Positions 33,752-44,679 of a stretch of DNA of 64,000 nt are shown here, one piece after another; position 1 is the stretch's first letter, and the number at the start of each line of letters is the position of its first letter. Both the position numbers and the translations under genes were made by a program. This DNA is from Plasmopara viticola (Eukaryota; Oomycota; Peronosporomycetes; Peronosporales; Peronosporaceae): assembly GCA_001695595.3 (NCBI GenBank), contig MBPM02000025.1:682001-746000 (forward strand), read 5' to 3'. The notes below the pieces were generated by a model. That model did not search any database. It was not told the origin of the DNA and was given only the letters and a program-made list of their open reading frames with translations.

Positions 33752-34657
33752 TCAGAGAGACTCAACCGCTTTTAGAATCTCGTTGGCCGATTTTTGCAGC
33801 ACGACCCACTGGTCTTTGGATAAAGATATGCCCTTCTTGCCAGGTTTGACCACACCATCTAGATCGTAGTACTCTCGAATGTCAATGAGCACTGCATTTT
33901 TAAAGTACCGAATGGTGACGCGGCGTTTAGGCGACAGCTACAAGATAATAGAGCATTAAACGAGCTGCAATCGACACGAGTGCCTAATTAAGACCATTTT
34001 GAGCTTACCGGTAGCGCGATCGCTCGACTGTCTCCGTTTGGCTTGAGAATGCAGCCTTCCACGCCAGCAAGTGAGTCGATATCGACTCGATCTTCCTCTA
34101 CCAGCTCAATTGCTTCAGTAATTGCATCAACGTAACGGTAGAGCGTTTCCCATTGATCCGACGAGAGCGAAATACCTGCACAGAAGTCCAAGCACTTCCT
34201 CAGCACTCAATACATGTAGCTCAACAGCCCACACAAGACTTTATGCTAGACCTTTCTTGCCGGGTTTGGCCTCGCCATTGTTGTCATAGAACTCGCGAAT
34301 GTCTACAAACTTCATGGCCTTCCACTTGCGCACCGTGATACGGCGCTTACTCGACAGTACAAACACCACGTCGTCCCGATCCGTCGTCTTGCTGCTCTCT
34401 TTTACCAGCTGCTTCCTTTGTAGATCCGACTGCGTTGTTGCCACTTTTTCGACTTTTTGCTGCGTTGCGATCGTTGCCAGTGAAATGGCCGAGTCTTCCG
34501 ATAGCGAACTCTGCGGATCCATTACTGCTTTGCGGGAAAGCGTCTCCGTAAGCAGCGAGCGCTCTTCTTGATCAGCTTTTATGCGCTTAGGCATCGTCTC
34601 CGTTGACTCTGCTACGCGCTTGCGCGTATGTGCCGCTGCCTCTTGCATCATCGACAT
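33752..34657 (-). CDS. SUB1: Tandem PC4/Sub1-domain transcriptional coactivator-like protein
   Basis: Three exons from the 5' end: 34252-34657, 34009-34175 and 33752-33937, giving 252 aa. Introns are 76 and 71 bp. The first donor (GTCTAG) is weak, but the codon split (G|GT) restores [12 protein letters not shown]4 binds single-stranded and melted DNA and couples activators to RNA polymerase II. Here two PC4 folds are fused. Domain 1, ~97-160, has [20 protein letters not shown], then [20 protein letters not shown]. Domain 2, ~188-250, has [20 protein letters not shown], then [20 protein letters not shown]. Both keep the KPGKKGI.L...QW signature and the beta-strand basic residues. The N-terminal ~95 residues are Ser/Lys-rich with a KRIK cluster. 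Ordinary PC4 proteins have a single domain and dimerise, so this chain may form an intramolecular pseudo-dimer. The symbol is given by domain homology only. Confidence 0.9.
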
Positions 34658-34933
34658 GATATCTATGTTGTGTATATCTTAACTCTTTTCAGGAAAAGAA
34701 ATATATGTTTTGCTTTACATTATTTGAATAGAACCAGTGGCAGATAAATGATGTCGACTTTTAGTGCGTTTTTTAAACATTATGTTGCTGTGGCCAAAAA
34801 ATTCCGTGCGGCCTCCCCTATGAAACGTGACTGCACTTGAAGGTGTAGCAAGTCGCTGCTAGTCAGGATTTCGAAATGAACGAATGCTGTGATTCCAGCT
34901 TGGATAAAATCTAGCCGTTTTGGTACATAATCG

Positions 34934-35240
34934 TATTGTATTGTATCACATTATCGCGTTGCCAAGTTATGCACGTGCTAGGCTCAGTCTGGCTAGTCCA
35001 CGGCATAGAGTGGTGTCCGCATACGTCGGGTCTCGTTCGGCGGGCAGTGCAGCCAGCACCGAGGTCGTCCATAATTTTGTTTAGCTCTGACTTGGTAAGA
35101 GCCCAGGTGGCGCCCTGGTGCTGGAGACCGTCGCGTCGAGGGTGAGACTCGTTAGAGATGCCCGAGAGCACCAGCCCGAAGCGCGCGAGCATTTAGCTCC
35201 CGCGCTTGGAAGGAGGGCGTCACCCCAACCTCTTCCAAAG
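34934..35240 (-). repeat. Dispersed ~320 bp retroposon, copy 3
   Basis: Same element as at 4726-5045 and 8028-8354, same orientation, with an ATACA-type 3' tail and the GGGGTGACGCC 5' end on the minus strand. It has small deletions (about 12 bases near 35070 and about 10 near 35157) relative to copy 2. No clear target-site duplication. Confidence 0.85.
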
Positions 35241-35244
35241 CATC

Positions 35245-35585
35245 TGCTTTACTGATTTGTATAATCGCTGATTTGTCGGGTGTGCTTGTATGCGATGGTC
35301 ATATCCTCCCATAGATCCTTTCCCCATTGTTAATCAATAAGCAATTTTATTCTCTAGAAGAGTTTTGCGATCACTTTAAACCGCGAAAAGGTTTACCAGC
35401 AGTTGCATTTAAGAGATCGTTTGAAATGTAAACAATATTTCGAGTACTTTCGCTGTATACTACAAATTCGCTCCTCTGGAAATCTTCCGAAAAGTTACCT
35501 ACAGTAGTGGATGTATGGCAATTTTCCGCTATATCCGACTGACTATGCTACGTCTGCGATACAAGTAGGCCTTGCCCAAATGCTC
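35245..35585. other. Spacer downstream of the hydrolase gene
   Basis: AT-rich, no gene. It presumably contains the hydrolase 3' end. Confidence 0.4.
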
Positions 35586-35588
35586 TCA

Positions 35589-36515
35589 TTAGGCTGCAGC
35601 ATAAAATTTTAGGTCTATAAGGTCATGAACAATTCTTTCAGCTGACAGCGACGGATTCTCCAAGACTAATACGTGAGAGTTGCCTTCCATAGGCTCTCGC
35701 ACCTCGTACAGGTGCGGTAATTTGCTTTGGATTGCTTTGAAATGGTCACCAAACCACAATTTCGAGCGGCTGCCCCAGTGAAAAGTGGTACGGCACTTGG
35801 GCCGCTGGAGCTCGTCGTCCGTCAGCCACAAAGGCGGTTGACAGTATAACCACGCCTCGATCTTCGGGTGGCAAGCCAAGGTGATACTGCCGTCTTCCTT
35901 TTCAACAAGACCACCTCGAAGGTATCCCGCAAGCGTTTCGCGATCCCATTTGGCAAAGTTTTTCAAGTCATAGAAAAAGTCTTCAGCTGCAGCACGAGAA
36001 GGCCAAGACACCTCCCGTTTCAGCGTCAGGCCGACCAAAAAGTCAACTAAAAAGTCGTTCTCCGGTGACTTCTGGACCAATACTGGCTCGAACAGAATGA
36101 GGCCGTCAAAAGTGCCCGGATGAGCGACTTCCGCGGCCCAAAGTCCCTCCGCCCCCATCGAATGGCCGATACCAATCAATGTGTGCTGCAATTGACCTTT
36201 CGACTCATCGCTCTTGGTTTTGTCTTTCCAAATTGCGACTTGCTCTTGCACAGCGATGACCGTCTCTTTGATGAGATCGTGCTTCTCATTCCACACTCGT
36301 GGGGCTTTTGGGTTGCTCACATCGACCTTGAACAAATCTACCACCGTTGGGTCGCACTTTTCGCCATGGTTTGGGAAGTCGAACGTGACAAAGTCCGTGT
36401 TCACGCCCTGTACACTTGGCGACTCTCGAAGCCGACGGATGATTGGGTCCCACGTCTCTTTGCAAAACCCACCGCCATGGGCGAACAACAGCGTCACCTT
36501 GGTCGTGCTGGTCAT
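35589..36515 (-). CDS. Alpha/beta hydrolase fold protein
   Basis: A single exon of 308 aa. The frame starts MTSTTKVTLLFAHGGGFCKE, where HGGG (13-16) fits an oxyanion-hole motif. The nucleophile elbow GHSMG places the catalytic serine at residue 119. A late His lies in EGNSHVLVLENP near the C-terminus and an acidic residue is expected in the region around 250. DGLILFEPVLV is the strand after the elbow, and a cap-like helical insertion (~155-235) follows. No signal peptide or membrane segment is visible, so it should be cytosolic. The substrate cannot be told from sequence. Its size and layout fit esterase, lipase or epoxide-hydrolase-like members of the AB_hydrolase family. The neighbours do not suggest a pathway. 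Confidence 0.9.
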   Translation of the reverse strand: MTSTTKVTLLFAHGGGFCKETWDPIIRRLRESPSVQGVNTDFVTFDFPNHGEKCDPTVVDLFKVDVSNPKAPRVWNEKHDLIKETVIAVQEQVAIWKDKTKSDESKGQLQHTLIGIGHSMGAEGLWAAEVAHPGTFDGLILFEPVLVQKSPENDFLVDFLVGLTLKREVSWPSRAAAEDFFYDLKNFAKWDRETLAGYLRGGLVEKEDGSITLACHPKIEAWLYCQPPLWLTDDELQRPKCRTTFHWGSRSKLWFGDHFKAIQSKLPHLYEVREPMEGNSHVLVLENPSLSAERIVHDLIDLKFYAAA

Positions 36516-36529
36516 AAGCGATGCCGGGG

Positions 36530-38480
36530 ACGTGATAACTTTGATAGTAATTTAATAGTGGGAATAGTATTCTTGAAGCAAGGAAGCTGGCATGCGTGCA
36601 TCGTATTGTAAGGCATCATGGATCTCATACGGCTGACGTCATCATATCTACTTTTCGCATAGCCTGTATGCTAGTTGCACGCAACTGTACAATTCCCTCA
36701 TCCGTCACCCGTGGTATTGAAAAGGTATGAGAAAGGTCATGGACGGTAAATTATCTCATATAATAATGCAAAAGATCGCTATTATGGAGCCACACACAAT
36801 AAAAGCATAATTTACGAGTTGAAATTGTGACAAGTACCCGGTTGTTTAAGCCGGTTTCACCTTTGTCATATTGAATACGAGAAGCGTAAAGACTCTTTGG
36901 CGACAGCTCAGTTGCAGCCATCTGGGATATTCAAAGATGTCATGCGGCTGGAGGAACACAGCGTGATGAATGTAAAATGTCGACAAATGCTCGTCATACG
37001 ACGCTGCTAGCAACAGTTTCATTTAAAATACTGAGAGTATGTTTTGGTCGTTCCACCGATGTAAACCCAGCTATGGCGTTGCTAGACGAAAGGAATTCAT
37101 CGTAAGATTTTTGTCACATAAGCTTTTCCTATCGGATTGAATATCCGATGGTAAAAAGACAGCGACACCGTCCTAGCGTAGCGGCCTAAGGACTTAAATG
37201 TATTCACTTCGGATTCTACCGACAAACCATCGTGCTCAAACCGCGAGCAGAATCGACCACAAGACGGCTGTAAGAGTCGCAATTATGGGCGCTATTATAT
37301 CATCTTCAATCTAGCTAGGGCATTTTCCCGACGTAATTCAATTCCGGGGCTGCTGAATTTAAAAATAAATTGCCGTTAAAATAATCACGACGCTGCAAAA
37401 TCGATAGCTACCGAAATTCGTGTATCCGATCATCGTGTCCCGACACTCTTAGCTTGTTTAGCATCGGGCCAGTCAATCGATCGGCGTCTTTCCAGTGCTG
37501 GCCTTGGATAGACATCAATTTTAGACAAGTTACTGCCAAAGTAGTATTCATATCAGCAGGGCGCGCGCCTCTGTAACAATAATGCGGTTGCTTTGTCCAA
37601 AATTGCTAATTTGCTGCGGCGAGAAGGGGTGCTAATGATTGATTCCTAATTAGACAAGTCGACAATTTTTCCATCAACCGAGTCCACAAAGTTTCACTTC
37701 TTGGGGCTTACTGCTTTCAACTTTGGGATGCGGCACAAAGCTTCTTTGATCTTGACAGGGAACACTGCTGCCAAACAATCATTATACTATCGACATGGTC
37801 TAGCCATTGTCTCCAATATCACTACTTAGTCCTAAATTCAGGCCGCATGGAATACCAGTAGCCGCGCTGAACGACGGGACGACTACTTCATCGCTTTGCC
37901 ACTAATTTGGCGCTGTCGTTTGCAAATGCACATTTTCCATTTTAATCGTTGCGAATAATCCTGCAGCTCCAAGCTTGCTCAGACTCACAAAATTGCGTCA
38001 GAATCAGCTTTCTGGAGCATCAAAGGGTAGTCAAACCTTTTTAATGTCGCGACCGCGTCACTATTCAACTTGCACAAATCAAACAGCAAGTTCCGCATGT
38101 TCAGCGCCAGCCTTCTTTCTCAGATTCAACAAATGTTGCTGCGGCTGAACGTCAGCGTTCGTTCCACCAAACTTGCACCTGTTCGAGATGAGACGATGTC
38201 AACTAATGCCAAACTGAGCTCCGTGACTCTCATGGGCCTCTTACGCTGCCTAAATGGTAATCTGTCCTTGTCAGCAAAGAGCGAGACCCGAGGTGCTAAA
38301 AGATGTAGTAATTCAAATTCCTTTGGGTGTGCATTACTTGCTTCCAGCGTGGAACGCGACGTCAACTTTCTTCGTGTTTGCATCATGGCAACCAAAAGCC
38401 AATGTATTGTTGTAGCTGTTTCGATTATTTCGTATTGACCACCATATGAATTTATTGTCAAGACATCAACAACCTTTCTC
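36530..38480. other. Gene-poor stretch
   Basis: No firm gene. Two coding-like but unrecognised stretches are the minus strand at about 37433-37620 (contains MNTTLAVTCLKLMSIQGQHW, open ~60 codons) and overlapping frames at 38070-38461 on both strands. They could be decayed transposon gag-like sequence. No motif proves it. Confidence 0.35.
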
Positions 38481-38486
38481 GCTGCT

Positions 38487-40820
38487 TCATGAATCTAAGT
38501 CAGCTTCGCCGTCCTACGCAACATAAAACGTAGTTAGAATAGATGAAAAACATAGCCTAGTCACATTGTGAGCGGATCACTACCTCAATATCGTCATCGC
38601 GGCCTCGAGCACGTACCATACGCTCCATTTTACCCGATGTATCCTTCGGTGATCCGCTCCGGTCTCGTTTACTCCCTCTCGAGATATCTTTACCAGCATC
38701 ACAATCCATTTTCTCATCCTGTTGCTCTTTTTTCTCACGCTCAGGTCCAAGTTTGGGCGATGAGACTGGAACACTTGTCGATTCTTTGCTCTTATCGACA
38801 GAATCGAGGCCAAGGATACCCTTGACAAGGGCGCTCGTACCCTTGACCGCCAAATTTAAATGATCGACACTTTCTCTCATCGCGGCGCGCATTGTCCGCC
38901 AGCAGACCATCTCATCTTTATCAGGCCAATACTCTTCTTCGATTCCGCTCTCAGGGTCCCAAGCCTCAAGGAACCGATCCGCGTACGCTTTTAGCGAAAC
39001 CTCTGTGGCTAATGTATACAGTCCCAGCGTATCAATTTCATGGCTAATCGCCAAAGAGCAAGTTAAGCACTCTCCGTAACGCACCTCGTTCTTTGCCTTT
39101 AATCTTTTCCAAGATTTGCGACGGCTTGGAGCTTTCTGACAGAATCTGCTCTAGAAGCGGGGAAGTGAGCTGACGCCGAGTACGCTTTACTACTGGCATA
39201 GAAGCAGCAGAGGCCTCGTGGTCCGTCGCAGCCGGGTACCGTTCGTATCCTGGACACTTCTCGAGCTTCCATTTTACCCAATTACGCTCACGCTCTAGGA
39301 CATATGACACCATTTCGCTAAATCCTTCTCCATCAGAAGGGGTTTCCTTCAATAACGCAATTACGCGCTCCGTCAAGTCAGCAAACTTTGTCTTCGGCGT
39401 GGTGCTGCCAAGAGGTGGCTTCGCCCTTGCCATATCATTGAACAGGATAAGGAACTGTGTCAGCATACATTCACGGAGAATTGGATCTCGTAGCTGAAGT
39501 CGAAAAAGACGGCTGTTTGTCAGATATTTGGGTTGAAAGAAATGCTCCTGAAGACTCTGATCGGTTAGAGTCCTGCCACTATCGCCATCTAATGCATGCA
39601 TATTTACGTCGGCCGAGTGGATGGGGCCATTACTCAAGTCCCGTGAGCGCTCCAGATCATCCGGTGAGAATGCATTTCCTTCAAAAGCTGCAAGCACCAT
39701 ATTCAGCTCAGTAAACTGCGTGGCAAAATAAACAAATCCATTAACCGCCACGTGAGTTTGGATAAATAAGACAAGCCTCGGAACGTACAAGCTTTTCCCA
39801 ATTCTCTGCCGACTGCGTGGCTAGTTGGTGCTCACGGAGAAAACTTTGCAAGTCCCAGAACGTGCGATAGAGGTTGTAGTTGATTGGACCGACATCAGTG
39901 GTAGCATCGCTGTCAATCTAGAAATGGTATACATACCGTGATGTTTTCAGCCTTACTCTACACAATGGGACACCATTTACCTTTTGGCCAGGCATGACTG
40001 CACAAGCCTTAGCCACATCCGTCGCCTCGGCATGATCAAACGCATCTTCGTCTTCGAACGCCGTGACATTGGTCACATTGGCTTTGCCCGTCAAATTAAC
40101 GGCCGATCGCTCCGATAGCGCGAATGTAAACGACAAGAACATGAGTATCTTGCCGCAGAAAACGCTGTTATGAGTCTTGGACAGGCGGCGCAGCAATGCG
40201 TTGCACATTCGCAAGAGACACAACGATGCCTTGGTCGTGCGGCCTTTCTCAGCAATGAACGCTGGCTGATTAGATCGCATCAAATCACACGACAAGATGC
40301 TTGTCACAACCTTGCAGCACCAGTCAATAGAAATGATCGAGGAGACGCACCGTCGTCAATTTATCTTTACGGATTTCAAGCAGGTCCCACACTTTTTCGC
40401 ACGTAGAGATGGTTTGTCCTTCCATGAGATCCTCCAGGATCTTGTACGGTGTGCTATTGACTAGAAACCCACTCGTCACGCCAGTGATACACAGGTCCAA
40501 CAACGCTGGGACGCCCACGCTGGTAGGGGTGGCACAAGACTCCGTCAATAGCTTCCACGAGAGCTTCTCCACCACCTTTTGCACTGCCATTTCTAGCACA
40601 TTGTGCGTAATTTCCTGTGGCTTGGGGATCTTGAGCACGTGTTCAACTGCCTCGAGCGTGTGGCGATGGAGGTGGTCCAAACGCGACAGCGCATCGTCGC
40701 GCGCAAAAAAATCGCCAATCGAGCTCTAGAATAAAAATCTATTATGTAAAGTGGACACGTAGGCGTCAGTGGCATGGATACAGGAGTTACCTCCGCGGTC
40801 TTGAACAGCTCCAGCGCCAT
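38487..40820 (-). CDS. THOC1: THO complex subunit 1 (THOC1/Hpr1)
   Basis: Seven exons from the 5' end: 40791-40820, 40351-40725, 39981-40265, 39789-39917, 39085-39715, 38584-39008 and 38487-38513, giving 633 aa. Introns are 63-85 bp and all exons join in phase. THOC1 is a core subunit of THO/TREX, which couples transcription elongation to mRNA packaging and export in the nucleus. Conserved blocks are the region around LCLLRMCNALLRRLSKTHN followed by SVFCGKILMFLS; YNLYRTFWDLQSFLREHQ; a segment with LREMCLTQF-like order (RECMLTQFLILFNDM); the FSEMV...RNWVKWKLEKCP block; and GIEEEYWPDKDEMVCWRTMR. A charged Ser/Lys/Asp-rich tail of ~100 residues ends in EDGEADLDS. The last intron was chosen because it has a CTAAC branch-like site and adds that acidic end. 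The intron at 39009-39084 has an alternative 44-bp reading that would keep IDTLGLYTLA. Confidence 0.92.
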
Positions 40821-40829
40821 TATCGGGGG

Positions 40830-42220
40830 AGATCGGAATTTAAATGTGTTTTATACGTAGGTTTGCATACGGCATAAATCAGCGCATTTAGTAGCCCAAA
40901 ATGTAACCTTTTCAGGTTACGCATACATCAGCTTGTCAGGTCAATCAATGATATTTCCGCTAGTAGCTGCCCGCAACGCGGGCGATGTGTGCCTGGACAA
41001 TTACTTTATTTTAGTCCTACTCATAATTTTTTGCATCACTAACTTCAAACGTGTAAATAAGGCTGGGACTATATTCACTCTCTCGTATTGCCTCGTCACG
41101 CACGATATCGGGGCCTACTGGCCACCGTTCTCTTACGGCTCCTTAGCACGGGCAAAAGCTCGGCTAAGTAAAACGGCTTGTCCACCAAATTTTGATGGCT
41201 TTCAATAAAGACAGATAAGTGTTATCCATCAATCTTGTCTATTTGAGTAAAGTTCGGTTTAGTTAAAGCAAAGACCAAACAGGCAGCAAAGAGGTTGACG
41301 ATCGGCCAGAAAATTTCAAAATGACCAAGCCAAATTTTAAGAATGTTGCTTTGGCTTCCACAAGTGCCTCTGCATTACAAGCGACCCTTACTCTCAAAGT
41401 TACCAATGCAACAACTGTGCTGTGCTGGTGGCGGCAAGTCTTAACAAGTCCGCTCGCCAGAGAGCTGCTCAGACAAAAAAGGCTTTGGAAAAGTCTTTCA
41501 CTCTACAACGGTGAAAAAAGCGCGCCATTAGCTCTCCCTCGCAAGGCAATCAGATAATTTTTTGATTTCGGCGATGCATATGATGAGCACTCGCCTGGCT
41601 CTTCACCCACTAGCGCTACGAAATAAATATAAATAATGACAACGTTGTCAAAACAATCTCATGATGTGGGGGTAGTCCTTAAAGGTAGTAGACTTATTGT
41701 CAGACTCTCAGCGATGCGGATGGACCACAGCGAGGTCCATAGTTTCCGATACACAAAAATATGAACCGCTTGGTTGATAAGGTCACCAAAATCGAGACCA
41801 GCATCTCTCTCTTACTTACATTAGATTTTGCAAATTCTATGCTTTGGAGAGCTATTTTATATAAGACTGTGTAAAGCGCCCAGACGCGTGAGTTGCATTG
41901 TTAAGCGCAATCTCAACCATCAATAACTTGTTGACCCTTGAATGTAGCGCATCAGCGCAGATACAATGCCGTGGGTTTGCTGACTCATAATCGACCCTTT
42001 CTGTTGGACTCTCTGTCCAGAGTGGTCAGTCGTGAATATCATGAAGAGCTTTTAAAAGTCGGATCAGTGCTTGTTGAATCGCGAAGGTAAATCTCGGAAA
42101 AAAAATTCTAATGCGATCGTGTCTGGAGGGCCAGAAATTCTTGAAATCGTATCTATAAAGAGCCTTGCTGCTTGCCACTCAGTTATACTGACTGAATGAA
42201 GCACCGAAGCGCCATCTTGT
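40830..42220. other. Gene-poor stretch upstream of THOC1
   Basis: Short frames only (for example 41321-41557, +, 78 codons, unrecognised). It may include the left part of the gypsy relic that follows. Confidence 0.35.
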
Positions 42221-42229
42221 TTAAAAATT

Positions 42230-44660
42230 ACACGAACAACGCTAAGCCCATGCTTCCATGAACCTGCATTATACCCAACGACAAATCCGAGGCCGATGGG
42301 CTACAAACAATCACCGGTCCCGGAAGTAAAAGAGTCGACGTGTGAGACACGAGATTGACCATCTGGCAGGTCTCGCACTTTAACGCATATGTGTAGCCAC
42401 TAATATGATGTACATACAATCTCGCTCGGTCTTAATGGCTGCTTGTTGAAGCATTCTGTGCCTTCATGAGTATGTCGTACCTCCAGTCTTTAATGCTTGA
42501 AGCACAAACGGGCTAAGTCGGCCGATTCCACTCTTTAGTGCGCCTCAGATGAATGCAGCTGCAATCGCTGTCGAGTAGTTAGCCACTCGACTTCGACAAT
42601 TTGTCTGCGATACAAAAATGCGCTGTATGGTACGTCCGACTAAGGGTTTTGTCAACCGAGCATTTAACCCTGATAACCGAGCATTTAACCCTGCCAACCA
42701 TTTTTTGGCCTGCAGAAAAGCGCGTCAGCAAGTGCATTGACTAAAATTGGCGTAAAAGCAAGAGTCCACAAAGAATTACAATTGTTCTCTTCTTTATGAA
42801 CAGTGTGGCCCAAATTGACTAAATAGAGCTTCGAGCTTAAGAGGCGCACTCGGACCTCTTCCAGTGTGAGCTCCATGGCAATACTTTTGAAATGAAAGAA
42901 GTAGATCCGTTCGCTGGCCCTCAACTTTCTGGATTGAAGCGCGATAAATCCTTCGTAAACCGTCTCTATCAAGGTTTAGTGATGCGCTACCAATCACTTA
43001 GTCGAAAGTGTGCGAACTTGCTTTGCCCCGCCCAGTAAAGTCCGAACCAACCCCTGCCGATGGCTTTCTTTGACGCTATATGAATTATTCTCCGGTGCTG
43101 GCTTATATTAGCACCTTCTTTCACAGCTCGGGCTCAGGCTTTATGGTGCCCGCTAAGTCAGCACTGTACTAGTGCAGATAGCTGGCTAGCCCTCATTACT
43201 TCCTTTTATATATCGAGCGTGGCGTAGTCTAGGCCAGGACGGATCTGCCGAATTTGCTTGAATTTGCATGGTTTCTTATTAAGCAGCCGGGGATTTTAAT
43301 CATCCTCACCACAAATACACACTTGTCGTTTACTCAAGAAGATTAAAGGCTCTCATGACCCCCCAAAATGGAACCAGGTGGTCTTAGTGAGTCCACTCCT
43401 TTTTGACCTTCTCTGAGCGACTAAGAAAGAAAATATCACCAAACCATGTATTTGAAAAAGCTTATTAACATCAGAACAATTGCGAGACCAAGTGAACGAA
43501 AAAATAATAGCCCTTATGGCATCACTAACTATTTTTATAGTGTTGCCGAGATGAGTAGCAATTAATGTTAAGTGTTTATCTGAACCCCTCGTTGAATTTG
43601 TCTGTCTGCCACATTATGTGCGTTGTGCAGCATACAATCAGACGCTTTGTCAAGCAACACATCATTTCTTCAAAAGGAAACTTGTGCGGTCGTTTTGCTA
43701 ATAAGCATTATAAAGTTGTCATTTTTCGTTCGGCATATGAGTACAATGAATCGGTGACGAATGCAAAGACTTCGAATCTATTATATGCTTTGCCAGCGTA
43801 GAAAAACACTATGATTTCAAGAGCTATCTTGTCAGTATCATTGTCTAGTAATACAGATCTTCGTACTCAAGTCCTCTACCCGGTGGTGATTTTGAAAGGT
43901 TCGCTTTTAATTTTCAATAGGACATTTGAGCCAAAGTAAAGTAAACGCGCGCTGACCTGAATGTTCAGTTGCGCAAACACCTTGTACAGCTTTTCAAATT
44001 GGAGCGTATACGTCAATTACTTGAGCTATACCATTTCATTCCCCGTGGCTAAGACCTCCTTTCCTATTCCAAATATATTGTGACACCCAAGGATCGATTT
44101 CGCATCCCAATCGCACTTTTTTTCAAGCAAAGCTATGCTACTCACAGTTAAATGTGTATCGTCCATTTATAAAATGCGCCACACGCTGTGATCTAAGACC
44201 TACATTCAGAGTTTTGGTAGGGGAAGTATGCTACCTTATGTATCTTTGAAGGCCCTCGTTGCTCACTTGCGGAAGTTTGTTACCTATTAAACTGCGAGGC
44301 TGAACAACGTCTTTGGCAGCTGGTGGTAATAGTGGAACTTATTACCCGCATAAAGGGTTTCAGAGATGTCGTCACGTCTGGTTGTGCTTTTGTTACATCT
44401 CCTATAATTTTCGGCTCCCATCTTGTACGCACAGCAGAGGTGAGAGCTTTGATAACATTGAGCTTGCTTTGATGACTTGGTAAGCTGGTTTTGATGACAT
44501 TACTCAATTAGTTGATCCAGGGCTTGTTTTTCTAGCCACGGTATGCCTAATAACAAGTCATACTTGTCCATGTCGAGAACAAAAAATACCCCTGTGCTGT
44601 CTCAAATCTCAAACTCAAAGTTAGATCTCTTTGACTCTAGGCGTGCTATAATTCGTCACA
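42230..44660 (-). mobile_element. Degraded Ty3/gypsy retrotransposon
   Basis: Minus-strand fragments appear in true gypsy order. The protease end (about 44510-44620) reads VLDMDKYDLLLGIPWLEK. A reverse-transcriptase-like stretch (about 43900-44010) reads FEKLYKVFAQL. RNase H (42685-42972) has ALQSRKLRASER, VRLLSSKLYLVNLGHT and VNALADALFCRP, matching the ..SR.L..AE.NY.., VYTDH and NVLADALSRRP landmarks. The integrase zinc region (about 42330-42410) has HHISGYTYALKCETCQ. Frames are broken between fragments and no LTR could be defined. This is an old dead insertion. Confidence 0.65.
42654..42693. repeat. 21-bp direct repeat
   Basis: AACCGAGCATTTAACCCTG occurs at 42654 and again at 42675, at the edge of the RNase H fragment. 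Confidence 0.7.
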
Positions 44661-44679
44661 TAAACTAGTCAAGCTAATC

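Noticed and set aside
38557..38583. THOC1 ending at the TAG at 38557 without a last intron
   Set aside because: A GTAGTG donor at 38583 with a CTAAC branch-like site and TAG acceptor at 38514 gives an acidic end (DGEADLDS), which fits the family better. The read-through end is possible but less likely.
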